Below are positions 6,983 to 15,386 of a stretch of 64,000 nt of DNA, piece by piece. The position numbers were made by a program, and so were the translations under genes. Origin of the DNA: Limimaricola sp964022235 (GTDB taxonomy: Bacteria > Pseudomonadota > Alphaproteobacteria > Rhodobacterales > Rhodobacteraceae); assembly GCF_964022235.1 (NCBI RefSeq), contig NZ_CAXHZL010000016.1, positions 1 through 64,000 on the forward strand, written 5' to 3'. Position 1 is the first letter of the stretch. Every line of letters starts with the position of its first letter. The notes beneath the pieces were generated by a model that saw only the letters and a program-made list of their open reading frames with translations, was not told where the DNA came from and made no database searches.

Positions 6983-7893
6983 GCTTTGCCAGCCGGGCGC
7001 GCGGGGATCTCAAGCGGCAGGTCCGGCGACATGTCGGCCACGACCTCATGCCGCGACAGGCGCACCGCGCGCAGGCCCGCGAACTGACCCAGCCGCACCG
7101 TGGCCACGGTGCGGCCCTGCGTATCCTCCAGATCGATGGCCCCGAGCGACACGCCCGGCAGCATCAGCCGCTGACCGGGCTCGAACGCCTCGATCTCACG
7201 TGCTGGCAACCGCATGCGATGCAGCACGGCCACAAGCTCGGCCGGGGCCTGGAGCACGGTGTCTCGCAGCGCAGAAGCCCAGGCGTCGGCGGCGGGGGCC
7301 GCCTTCGCCGAAACGTCGGGCCGCGGTACCGCGAGCATCAGCTGTCCCTCCCGGCCGCTGCCCGGCCCTATCTCCATCGAAAAGCGGTACATTGCGAAGC
7401 TGATCTCCGGCAAAAGCAGCCCCGCCGCCCGCGCGTCGGCCAGCCTGAGCCCCGGTCGCAGCGCAGCGGGGGGCGCTGTGTCATCCAGCGCGTCCAACCG
7501 ATCGAGCAGCCGTTGCAGCAGGGGGGCCATCATCGCGGCCCCGGTGCCGGTGATCGCCCCCGGCACAGCTGGCGCAGCGCGCGGCGCGCCAAGCGTCAGC
7601 ACCTCCAGGACCGCGCAGCGCAGCTGCGGCTCGATCGCGGCTAGTCCGGCGATCTGTGCGCCATGCCCGAGCCCGATCAGCAGGGCATCCGGCTCAAGCT
7701 CGGCGATCAGGGCCTCGCGATCGCGTGTCTCGCGGCGCGCCGAGCGCGGCAGGACCGGAAGGTTGACCGATTCCTGCGCCGCGCGGGCCAAGGCCCCCCC
7801 GAGGGCGCCACCCGGCGCGGCAGGGCTCGCCTGCGTCGTTTCGGCGCCGCCGATCAACCGGCGCAGCACGCTCTCCATCGTCATGTCGGTCAT
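6979..7893 (-). CDS. SpoA-domain (FliM/FliN C-terminal) protein
   Basis: A 304-residue protein whose C-terminal 80 residues resemble the surface-presentation/SpoA domain shared by the flagellar switch proteins FliM and FliN and type III secretion C-ring proteins (PAREIEAFEPGQRLMLPGVSL, then VRLGQFAGLRAVRL). The N-terminal two thirds are Ala/Pro rich and lack a recognisable FliG- or CheY-binding segment. Flagellar switch proteins sit at the cytoplasmic base of the motor; this one has no flagellar genes around it, so it could be an accessory C-ring protein or an unrelated SpoA protein. The start could be the ATG at 7893 or 7884; the latter has a better-spaced AGGA. Confidence 0.68.
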   Translation of the reverse strand: MTDMTMESVLRRLIGGAETTQASPAAPGGALGGALARAAQESVNLPVLPRSARRETRDREALIAELEPDALLIGLGHGAQIAGLAAIEPQLRCAVLEVLTLGAPRAAPAVPGAITGTGAAMMAPLLQRLLDRLDALDDTAPPAALRPGLRLADARAAGLLLPEISFAMYRFSMEIGPGSGREGQLMLAVPRPDVSAKAAPAADAWASALRDTVLQAPAELVAVLHRMRLPAREIEAFEPGQRLMLPGVSLGAIDLEDTQGRTVATVRLGQFAGLRAVRLSRHEVVADMSPDLPLEIPARPAGKA

Positions 7894-7940
7894 CCTGTCC
7901 CGTCACGGCGGACCGGGCCGTGCCCGCCGGTGCACCAGAC

Positions 7941-10637
7941 CTAGCCTGTCACCGGTTGCTCAATCCCTAACGGAGCCGCCACCTGCGGCAGTTCAACCCG
8001 GAACACGCCGCAGCCCTGCCCTGGAAGATAGCGGATGCCGCCGCCCAGACGGGTCATGATCTCGCGGCAGATCGCCAGACCGAGCCCCGCGCCCCCGGCC
8101 TTGCCGGCGTCGCTGAGCCGCGAAAATTTTTCGAAGATCACCCGTCCCTGATCGGGGGGGATGCCAGAGCCGTTATCGATGAAATCGACGGCATGGGCGG
8201 CGGGGTTCCAGACGATGCGCAACTCGGGCTCGGCGGCGTCGCAATATTTGCGGGCATTGGCGATCAGGTTGATGAAGACCTGTGCCAGCCGGTCAGGGTC
8301 GGTCACGATTCGCACCCCGTCCAGCGCGGGGTCGCGACGCAGCCGCAGCCCGTCGCGCAGTGGCAGCGCCGCATCAAGCGCACGGTCGATCACCCCCCCC
8401 AACCCGGTCGGCCGCAGGTCGAGCAGCCCCTGCCCTGCTTCGAGCACCGACAGGTCGAGCAGATCGTCGAGCAGTCGCGTGAGCCGCCCCGCCTCGTCGC
8501 CGATGATCGCCGCGAAGCGGTCCTGTTCGGCCCCCTCCAGTCCGCCTTCGCGCAAGATCTCGGCAAAGGCGCGGATCGAGGTCATCGGCGTGCGCAGCTC
8601 ATGGCTGATCTGGCTCAGAAATCCGTCCTTTTGCACCGACAGAGCGGTGAGCTTGGCGTTGGCCTCGCGCAGGGCCGCCGCCGTGCGCTCGAGTTCGGCC
8701 GACTTCTGCTCCAGCCGGTTCGAGTATTCCATGATCTGCGCGGTCTCATCCGCCACCGCGATCAGATCCTCGACCGAGACGCTGACCCCTTCGGTCATCT
8801 GGCCGATCATCGCATGCGCCGTCGCCGCCCCGACCGAGCCCGCCAGTTCGCGCTCGAGCGTGCGGATGAAATCGGGGGTGACATCCGGCAGGCGGCCCTC
8901 CTTGCCCTGCAGGGCGGCATGGTTGGCAAAAATCGCCTGCGCCTCTGGCGCGCCGATGATGCGCTGGGCCATTACCAGCAGCGGCTCGGCATCGGCGGCG
9001 CCGCGCGCCCAGCTTCCCGGCCCCTCGGAGTGATCGAAGACGCCGACGAACTGCGCGCCCTGAAGCCGCTCCACCGGGCCGGGAAAGCTGGCCAGCGACA
9101 CGCCCACGAAGCCCGCGACATTGAGTGCCAGCGACCACAGCGCGGCGTGCAGCACCGGGTCGAGTCCGCCGGTCCAGAACAGGGCCTGCGGGCGCAGGAA
9201 ATCGAGACCAAAGGGCCCCGCCCGCATCACCGCCGCCGGGATGGCCGTTCCGTCGCCGACGCTGGGAAGGAACATCGCCCAAAGCCAGACCGCGAAGCCC
9301 AAGAGCAGCCCCGTGGCCGCCCCGGCCCGCGTCGCGCCGCGCCAGAACAATCCACCGATCAATGCGGGCAGTACCTGTACCACACCCACGAAGGCCACCA
9401 GCCCGATCGAAGCCAGCGCCGTGCCGCCACCGGACAGCCGGAAATAGAGATAGCCCAGACCCAGCACGCCGAGGATCGACACCCGCCGCGCCGTCAGCAC
9501 CATGGCGCGCACGTCGCCCGCCATCATCGCGCCGCCTGTGCGCGAGCGTAGCCAGAGCGGCACGATGATATGGTTCGACATCATCGTGGCCAGAGCGATC
9601 GTCGCTACCATCACCATCGAGGCCGCGGATGAAAATCCCCCCAGAAAGGCCCAGACCGCAAGTCCGTCGCGGCCTTGGCTCAGGGGCACCGTCAGTACGA
9701 ACATGTCGGGGTTGGCACCTTCGGGCAGGATCTCCAGACCCATCACCGCGATCGGCACCACGAAGAGGCTCATGAGCGCGAGATACAGGGGAAAGGCCCA
9801 GCTCGCGGTGGCGAGATGGCTCTCGTCGGCGTTCTCGACCACCAGCACCTGAAACATGCGCGGCAGGCACAACAGGGCCCCGGCCGACAGCAAGGTGAAG
9901 CCGATCCAGCGCCCGCCCGATTGCTCCCACGCGGCAATGGGCGAGGCGTCGATCCGGGCCAGCATCTCTGACGCGCCGCCGCCCAAGCCCCAGACGACAT
10001 AGACACCCACCGCGATCAGCGCCCCGAGCTTGACCACCGCCTCGACCGCGACCGCCATGACGATGCCGTGGTGACGCTCGTTGGCATCGAGGTTACGGGT
10101 GCCGAACAGGATGGTGAAGAGGGCCAGACCCACTGCCGACCACAGCGCCGCAGAACCGCCGCCCTGCGCCGTCCAGCCCCCCTCGCCCCGCGCCGCAAAG
10201 ACGTCGAGCGACTGGGCGATGGATTGCAGTTGCAGCGCGATGTAGGGCGTGACCCCGACCACCGCCAACAGGGTCACGATCACCCCCAGCAGGCCCGATT
10301 TGCCAAAGCGCGAAGAGATCAGGTCGGCGATCGAGGTGATCCGCTGAACGCGGCCAATGCGCACCAGCTTGCGCAACAGCCACCACCAACCAATCATCAC
10401 GAGGCTCGGTCCGAGATAGATGGTAAGGTATTCCAGACCCGAGCGCGCCGCATAGCCCACCGCGCCGTAGAAGGTCCAAGCGGTGCAATAGATCGACAGC
10501 GACAGCGTATAGATCCACGGGCTGCGCAGCCAACCATCGCGCCCCCCAGCGGCGCGGCGCTCGGCGGCGAAGGCAACACCAAACAGGAAAGCGCCGTAAA
10601 CCAGCGCGATCGAGACGAGAGCGTTGAAACCAAGCAC
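7941..10637 (-). CDS. Sodium:solute symporter-histidine kinase fusion (CbrA type)
   Basis: An 898-residue inner-membrane sensor. Residues 1-560 form a sodium:solute symporter-like domain with about twelve to thirteen membrane segments. A coiled coil near 620-670 leads to the HisKA dimerisation helix with phospho-acceptor H679 in ISHELRTPMTS. The ATPase domain follows with an N box (NLIANARKY), a G1 box (DNGSGIPP) and a G2 box (GGAGLGLAI). In CbrA and related kinases the transporter half senses or carries a substrate. Its context (ScfR-like regulator, ABC importer, acetyl-CoA synthetase) points to acetate or another short carboxylate, by inference. The start is GTG 10637, four bases after the stop of the small membrane gene, so it is in one operon with it and the response regulator. 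Confidence 0.92.
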   Translation of the reverse strand: MLGFNALVSIALVYGAFLFGVAFAAERRAAGGRDGWLRSPWIYTLSLSIYCTAWTFYGAVGYAARSGLEYLTIYLGPSLVMIGWWWLLRKLVRIGRVQRITSIADLISSRFGKSGLLGVIVTLLAVVGVTPYIALQLQSIAQSLDVFAARGEGGWTAQGGGSAALWSAVGLALFTILFGTRNLDANERHHGIVMAVAVEAVVKLGALIAVGVYVVWGLGGGASEMLARIDASPIAAWEQSGGRWIGFTLLSAGALLCLPRMFQVLVVENADESHLATASWAFPLYLALMSLFVVPIAVMGLEILPEGANPDMFVLTVPLSQGRDGLAVWAFLGGFSSAASMVMVATIALATMMSNHIIVPLWLRSRTGGAMMAGDVRAMVLTARRVSILGVLGLGYLYFRLSGGGTALASIGLVAFVGVVQVLPALIGGLFWRGATRAGAATGLLLGFAVWLWAMFLPSVGDGTAIPAAVMRAGPFGLDFLRPQALFWTGGLDPVLHAALWSLALNVAGFVGVSLASFPGPVERLQGAQFVGVFDHSEGPGSWARGAADAEPLLVMAQRIIGAPEAQAIFANHAALQGKEGRLPDVTPDFIRTLERELAGSVGAATAHAMIGQMTEGVSVSVEDLIAVADETAQIMEYSNRLEQKSAELERTAAALREANAKLTALSVQKDGFLSQISHELRTPMTSIRAFAEILREGGLEGAEQDRFAAIIGDEAGRLTRLLDDLLDLSVLEAGQGLLDLRPTGLGGVIDRALDAALPLRDGLRLRRDPALDGVRIVTDPDRLAQVFINLIANARKYCDAAEPELRIVWNPAAHAVDFIDNGSGIPPDQGRVIFEKFSRLSDAGKAGGAGLGLAICREIMTRLGGGIRYLPGQGCGVFRVELPQVAAPLGIEQPVTG

Positions 10638-10641
10638 GGGC

Positions 10642-10911
10642 CTAGCCGCTCGTATCTAGGTCGCGCTCGGACCGGCGCAGCGCACGCGCGAGCGCCGCCG
10701 AGACGAGTACGCTCAGGCCCCATGTCCCAAAGAGATAGACCAGCACAGCCGAGACCCGCGTCTCGCCATGCGGCCAGAGCAGTGGCAGGGTCCACAAAAA
10801 CGCCGCCGCCAAGGGCGCCAGACGGGCCGTGTCATGCAGTCTGCGACGGCGGTAGGAGGCCCGGGCGAGAAAGACCGGGGGTCGGGTACCCGGACGCGAC
10901 GGATCAGCCAT
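10642..10911 (-). CDS. Small two-helix membrane protein of the sensor operon
   Basis: An 89-residue protein with a basic N-terminal third (ARASYRRRRL) and two membrane segments at about residues 33-48 and 55-77. Small membrane proteins of this layout often precede sodium:solute symporter genes (for example DUF4212 or DUF485 companions of acetate permease-like proteins). This one sits in the same place, directly before the symporter-kinase, so it may be its accessory subunit. The start at ATG 10911 overlaps the end of the response regulator gene by eight bases; a GTG at 10923 is an alternative. The family is not recognised with certainty. Confidence 0.7.
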   Translation of the reverse strand: MADPSRPGTRPPVFLARASYRRRRLHDTARLAPLAAAFLWTLPLLWPHGETRVSAVLVYLFGTWGLSVLVSAALARALRRSERDLDTSG

Positions 10912-11272
10912 TGGCAAGGGCACGCACCCGGTCGAGCACCTCGGCGTTCGAGAAGGGTTTGGTCATGAAATGCGTGGCTCCCAGCCGCATTGCCAGATCG
11001 CGGTCGCGCGCCTGACCGCGCGCGGTCAGCATCATCACCGGCAGCGCCTGAGTTGCCGGATCGCCGCGCAATTCCTGCAGAATGTCAAAGCCCGAGCGGC
11101 CCGGCAGCATCGCGTCGAGGATCACCAGATCAGGCGGGTGCGCGCGCACCCGCTCGACCGCGCTCAGCCCGTCGGAATGGGTGTGCACAGTCCAGCCGTC
11201 ACGCGACAGGATGAAGCTCACGGCCTCGATGATGTTCGGCTCGTCCTCGATCAGCAGGACACGTCTGGCCAT
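10904..11272 (-). CDS. Single-domain response regulator (CheY-like)
   Basis: A 122-residue stand-alone receiver domain without an output domain. It has the acidic pocket (LIEDEP, residues 7-12), the phospho-acceptor Asp in VILDAMLPG (about D54), the conserved Thr in MLTARG and the Lys in TKPFSN. It is transcribed with the symporter-kinase and is its likely partner. Lacking a DNA-binding domain, it probably passes the signal to another protein, conceivably the ScfR-like regulator just upstream. The start is ATG 11272. Its end overlaps the next gene. Confidence 0.9.
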   Translation of the reverse strand: MARRVLLIEDEPNIIEAVSFILSRDGWTVHTHSDGLSAVERVRAHPPDLVILDAMLPGRSGFDILQELRGDPATQALPVMMLTARGQARDRDLAMRLGATHFMTKPFSNAEVLDRVRALANG

Positions 11273-11318
11273 CCTCGGCCCCTCCCTCGCGCCCCGCCCT
11301 CCCCCGGACCGCGCGCTT

Positions 11319-12677
11319 TCACCGCGTCACTATCGCCGGGGTCTCCGGTGCTGTCAAAGCCTCCTCTCCGAGGCGCGGCAGCAACGATGGTTCGCGCCGG
11401 GCCAGACAGCCGCGACGTGGACACAGCCGACAGCCCGGCCCGACCGCACGCTCGGGCAAGCCCGATGGCTCCGCGCCCTGCGGCATCATCAGCATCACCG
11501 CCTCGATCCGAGGCGCCGCGTCCCAGTCCGCGCCCGGTATGATCGTGGCGATGGCGCAGCACAGCACGCTGTCCGCGCTTTCGCCCGGCAGGCGCGCCAC
11601 CGCGCGCAGTGGTCGTCCGGGCTGGGTCAGCGCCTCGAACAGCGGCCAGAGCGGACAGGCCGCGCCACCGCGCGGCAGCGTGAGGCCGTCAAGCGGGCGG
11701 CGCTGCAGGATCGCCCCCGCCGCGTCGCAGACCACGAGGCCCGCGCGCGGCGGCCCGATCCCGGCGGGCAGCGCCGCGAGACGGCGCAACACCCGTTCCA
11801 GCGGCTGGCCCAGCCGCGCCGCCATCGCCAGCGGCTCCGCGCTGTCCTGCCAAGCCTTTGCCACCTCATCGAGCGGCAGCGCCGCGGCGTCGGCGCGGTA
11901 GCTCTCTAGCCGGTGCTTCATCAAGGTCTGGGCGGCGGCATCGAGCCCCGGCGCGCCTGCGGCGATTTCGGACGGATGCATCGCGGGCCGCGCACCCTCA
12001 AGCGCGGGCAGATGGTGGCCCATTGCCTCGAAAAAACGCTCAACCTGCTCCTGCGGAGACAGGGCCGCGCCGCCTGGATCGCCGCCCGGCGCTTCGAGAT
12101 AGCCCGCGAGCCTGCGGCTGCTCTCGGCGAGCCGCAGGCTCTCGGCATGGATGTTGCGGTGAAACCGGGCCTGCCAGTCGCGATCAAGCGTCTCGCCCCC
12201 GGCAAGGATCGACGCGGTAGAGCGGATCGCGGTGGCGGCGGTGATCACCTGATGCAGCGAGGCCGACAGCTCGGGGTCGTGCGCCAACCGGTCGCCCAGC
12301 GCCGAGACCTGACCTTCCAGCGTCTCGATCCGCCGCGCCTGCGCATCGACCAACGCGGCCCAGTCCGGAAAGCGCCCCGCGAACTCCTCTGGCGCCGCCC
12401 CCGGGCGGTGCTGTGCCGCCGCCGCCGCCGCAAGCCGGGCCACCAGCGCCCCCCCCGCGCCTTCGGCAAGAAGCGCAGGTTCGAGGTCGAGCGCCCGGGC
12501 GATGGCGTTGAGAAGCTTGCCGCCGATGCGGCGGCGGTTGTGTTCGATCAGGTTCAGATAGGAGGGAGAGACGCCGATGCGTCGCGCAAGCTCGCCCTGT
12601 GCCACGCCCGCATCGAGCCGCCTTGCCCTGATCCGCGACCCGGCGAGAGCGCTTCCTGCGGGCACTTCCGCGCTCAT
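11319..12677 (-). CDS. ScfR/RamB-type short-chain acyl-CoA regulator (XRE, DUF2083)
   Basis: A 452-residue regulator. Residues 12-68 are an XRE helix-turn-helix (QGELARRIGVSPSYLNLIEH). The rest matches the shorter ScfR/RamB-like family, including a C-terminal domain with a Cys cluster (CRLCPRRGC near 430). The middle (residues 150-200) has a helix resembling a histidine-kinase dimerisation segment (RFHRNIHAESLRLAESSRRL). RamB-type proteins control acetate and propionate metabolism genes. It diverges from the ABC-transporter/acetyl-CoA synthetase operon and lies upstream of the response regulator and sensor, 46 bases away, so it probably controls both sides. Three TTTAC(A/G)G motifs lie just upstream of its start (12714-12752), suggesting autoregulation. 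Confidence 0.85.
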   Translation of the reverse strand: MSAEVPAGSALAGSRIRARRLDAGVAQGELARRIGVSPSYLNLIEHNRRRIGGKLLNAIARALDLEPALLAEGAGGALVARLAAAAAAQHRPGAAPEEFAGRFPDWAALVDAQARRIETLEGQVSALGDRLAHDPELSASLHQVITAATAIRSTASILAGGETLDRDWQARFHRNIHAESLRLAESSRRLAGYLEAPGGDPGGAALSPQEQVERFFEAMGHHLPALEGARPAMHPSEIAAGAPGLDAAAQTLMKHRLESYRADAAALPLDEVAKAWQDSAEPLAMAARLGQPLERVLRRLAALPAGIGPPRAGLVVCDAAGAILQRRPLDGLTLPRGGAACPLWPLFEALTQPGRPLRAVARLPGESADSVLCCAIATIIPGADWDAAPRIEAVMLMMPQGAEPSGLPERAVGPGCRLCPRRGCLARREPSLLPRLGEEALTAPETPAIVTR

Positions 12678-12713
12678 GACGCGCGGGTCTTTCTGCAGAT
12701 GCGAGATAAAGAG

Positions 12714-12758
12714 TTTACAGATTTACGGTCAACCATGTCGATAAATTTACAGTAATTT
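12714..12758. promoter_or_regulatory. TTTAC(A/G)G motif cluster, likely regulator binding sites
   Basis: TTTACAG (12714), TTTACGG (12722) and TTTACAG (12746) occur as direct repeats 8 and 24 bases apart. The last copy lies in a symmetric TTAC-A-GTAA. They sit in the AT-rich part of the divergent region between the ScfR-like regulator and the ABC operon, 37-81 bases from the regulator start. I infer operator sites for that regulator. Confidence 0.5.
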
Positions 12759-12892
12759 GGCCGCAGTCCAAGCACTTGTTGCGCGATTTTCACCGATGCC
12801 CCGATACTGCCCTTGCACCGAAGGGTGTGGCGGCGCGCGCCGGGCGGAGGAGGTTCAGCGCGCATCGACCGGAATATCAGGGAGGAGACCAC

Positions 12893-14236
12893 ATGAGACG
12901 ACAGAACTTCTCGCGGCGCGGCCTTTTGAAGACCGGCGCGGTGGGCGGCGCGGGTCTGGCGATGCCGACGATCTTCGCTTCCAGCGCATCGGCCTTCACC
13001 AACAATCCCACCGGATCGTCGGTGACGCTCGGCTTCAACGTGCCGCTGACCGGCGCCTATGCCGACGAGGGCGCCGACGAGTTGCGGGCGCTGGAGCTGG
13101 CGGTCGAGCATCTCAACGGCGGCGGCGACGGCGGCATGCTGCAGACCTTCTCGTCGAAGGCGCTCGACGGCACCGGCATCCTTGGCAAGAAAGTCGAGTA
13201 CGTCACCGGCGACGACCAGACCAAGTCCGACGTCGCCCGCGCCACGGCGCAGTCGATGATCCAGAAGGACGGCGCGGTGATGATCACCGGCGGCTCCTCC
13301 TCGGGCACGGCGATCGCGGTGCAGGGCCTGTGCCAAGAAGCCGGCGTGATCTTCATGGCCGGTCTCACCCACTCCAACGACACCACGGGCAAGGACCGCA
13401 AGGCCAACGGCTTCAGGCACTTCTTCAACGCCTACATGTCAGCCCAGGCGCTGGCGCCTGTGCTGCAGGGTCTCTACGGCACCGATCGCAAGGCTTACCA
13501 CCTGACCGCCGACTACACCTGGGGCTGGACCCAGGAGGAATCGATCGCCGCGGCGACCGAGGCTATGGGCTGGCAGACTGCCGAGAAGGTGCGCACGCCG
13601 CTCGGCGCCGGGGATTTCTCGTCCTATATCGCGCCGGTGCTGAACTCCGGCGCCGATATCCTCGTGCTGAACCACTACGGCGGGGACATGGTGAACTCGC
13701 TGACGCAGGCGGTGCAGTTCGGCCTGCGCGACCGGCAGGCCAACGGCAAGGACTTCCAGATCGTGGTGCCGCTCTACTCCGAACTGATGGCGCGCGGCGC
13801 CGGTCAGGCGATCAAGGGCATTCCCGGCTCGCAGAACTGGGACTGGAAGCTCGACGACGCCGGCACCAAGGCCTTCGTGAAGAGCTTCGGCGAGAAGTAT
13901 GGCTTCCCGCCGAGCCAAGCCGCGCACACCTGTTACGTGCAAACGCTGCTCTATGCCGACGCGGTGGCGCGGGCGGGCGACTTCAACCCCTGCGCCGTGG
14001 TCGAGGCGCTCGAGGGCTACGAGTTCGACGGGCTGGGCAACGGCCCGACCCTGTACCGCGCCGAGGACCACCAGTGCTTCAAGGACGTGGTGGTGGTGAA
14101 GGGCGCCGAGAACCCGCAGGATGAGTTCCACCTTGTGGAGATCGTCGAAGTCACGCCGACCGAGCAGGTCACCTACCCGCCTGACCACCCGATGTTCGCG
14201 GGCGGTGCGCTGGGCGAGTGCAACCCGGGCGCCTGA
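12893..14236 (+). CDS. ABC transporter substrate-binding protein (branched-chain type, Tat signal)
   Basis: A 447-residue periplasmic binding protein of the Peripla_BP_6/LivJ type. The N-terminus has a twin-arginine motif (SRRGLLK, residues 7-13), a hydrophobic stretch and a cleavage site after SASA near residue 34, so it is probably exported folded. The mature part begins VTLGFNVPLTGAYADEGADE, typical of this fold. ATG 12893 follows a strong GGGAGGAG; the frame is open further upstream but that is not coding-like. It is the first gene of an operon with two permeases, two ATPases and acetyl-CoA synthetase, which suggests that the ligand is a short carboxylate activated to a CoA thioester. Amides, urea or amino acids are alternatives known for related systems. 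Confidence 0.88.
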   Translation: MRRQNFSRRGLLKTGAVGGAGLAMPTIFASSASAFTNNPTGSSVTLGFNVPLTGAYADEGADELRALELAVEHLNGGGDGGMLQTFSSKALDGTGILGKKVEYVTGDDQTKSDVARATAQSMIQKDGAVMITGGSSSGTAIAVQGLCQEAGVIFMAGLTHSNDTTGKDRKANGFRHFFNAYMSAQALAPVLQGLYGTDRKAYHLTADYTWGWTQEESIAAATEAMGWQTAEKVRTPLGAGDFSSYIAPVLNSGADILVLNHYGGDMVNSLTQAVQFGLRDRQANGKDFQIVVPLYSELMARGAGQAIKGIPGSQNWDWKLDDAGTKAFVKSFGEKYGFPPSQAAHTCYVQTLLYADAVARAGDFNPCAVVEALEGYEFDGLGNGPTLYRAEDHQCFKDVVVVKGAENPQDEFHLVEIVEVTPTEQVTYPPDHPMFAGGALGECNPGA

Positions 14237-14253
14237 CGCCCACTCCCGAGACA

Positions 14254-14310
14254 GCCGGCCGCGCATCCCGCGGCCGGCCCCTCCCGACGCGCGCCCGTGA
14301 GCGGCGCGCG
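14254..14310 (+). terminator. Two tandem hairpins between binding-protein and permease genes
   Basis: A perfect 10-bp stem (GCCGGCCGCG, loop CATCC; 14254-14278) is followed by a perfect 8-bp stem (CGCGCGCC, 7-base loop; 14288-14310). There is no U tract. Such structures usually stabilise the upstream message or attenuate read-through, so more binding protein than permease is made. Confidence 0.65.
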
Positions 14311-14351
14311 ACCGGGGGCGGTTTGAGCATCCTCATACATGGACGGGGACC

Positions 14352-15383
14352 ATGGACGCCATTTTCATCCAGATTCTGAACGGGCTCGACAAGGGATCAG
14401 CCTATGCGCTGATCGCGCTCGGCCTGACCCTCATCTTCGGCACGCTGGGCGTGGTGAACTTCGCCCATGGCGCGCTGTTCATGATCGGCGCCTTCTGCGC
14501 CGTGACGCTGCAGAAGATCCTGACCATCAGCGTCACCACCATCGACCCCGAAAAGACCGACTTCCTCGGCAACCCATTGAAGGTGCAGACGCCCTATGTC
14601 GAGAACTGGTTCGGCCCCGAGATCGGCGCCGCCATCGTCGACTGGGCGGTGCCGCTGGCGATCGTTCTGGCGATCCCGGTAATGGTGCTGGTCGGCTTCG
14701 TGATGGAGCGCGGCCTGATCAAGCATTTCTACAAGCGCCCCCACGCCGACCAAATCCTCGTGACCTTTGGCCTCGCCATCGTGCTGCAGGAGGTGATCAA
14801 GTATTTCTACGGGGCCAACCCGATCCCGACACCCGCGCCCAGCGCGTTCCGCGGCAGCCTCGACATCGGCGCCTGGTTCGGCTTTGACCCGTTCACCATC
14901 ATCTACCCCTACTGGCGGCTGGTCTATTTCTTCTTCGCCGGCTCGATCATCGCCGGTGTCTTTGCCTTCTTGCAATTCACCACCTTCGGCATGGTGGTCC
15001 GTGCCGGCATGGCCGACCGAGAGACCGTGGGTCTCTTGGGCATCGACATCGACAAGCGCTTCACGCTGATGTTCGGCCTAGCGGCCGCCGTCGCGGGGCT
15101 TGCCGGCGTCATGTACACGCCGATCCTCAGCCCCAACTACCACATGGGCATGGATTTTCTGGTGTTGAGCTTCGTGGTGGTCGTGGTGGGCGGCATGGGA
15201 AGCCTGCCCGGCGCGGTGCTCGCGGGCTTCCTCTTGGGCATCCTGCAGAGTTTCGCCTCGATGAACGAAGTGAAATCGCTGCTGCCCGGCATCGACCAGA
15301 TCATCATCTACCTTGTCGCCATCGTCATTCTGCTGACCCGTCCGCGGGGCCTGATGGGCCGCCGTGGCGTGATGGAGGAATAA
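14352..15383 (+). CDS. Branched-chain-type ABC permease, LivH-like
   Basis: A 343-residue inner-membrane permease with about eight membrane segments. The N-terminus (LNGLDKGSAYALIALGLTLIFG) and the central region (GRVYRAGMADRETVGLLGID-like, around residues 215-230) are characteristic of LivH/UrtB. It has an inserted hydrophilic loop near residues 57-90 (TTIDPEKTDFLGNPLKVQTP) that is longer than in LivH. It would form the translocation pore with the LivM-like product. ATG 14352 follows GGACGGGGACC; the stop is three bases before the next start. Second gene of the carboxylate-type operon. Confidence 0.9.
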   Translation: MDAIFIQILNGLDKGSAYALIALGLTLIFGTLGVVNFAHGALFMIGAFCAVTLQKILTISVTTIDPEKTDFLGNPLKVQTPYVENWFGPEIGAAIVDWAVPLAIVLAIPVMVLVGFVMERGLIKHFYKRPHADQILVTFGLAIVLQEVIKYFYGANPIPTPAPSAFRGSLDIGAWFGFDPFTIIYPYWRLVYFFFAGSIIAGVFAFLQFTTFGMVVRAGMADRETVGLLGIDIDKRFTLMFGLAAAVAGLAGVMYTPILSPNYHMGMDFLVLSFVVVVVGGMGSLPGAVLAGFLLGILQSFASMNEVKSLLPGIDQIIIYLVAIVILLTRPRGLMGRRGVMEE

Positions 15384-15386
15384 GCC

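Noticed and set aside
10642..10911. Naming the small membrane gene DUF4212 or YjcH
   Set aside because: Position and size fit, but the family-specific residues could not be recognised.
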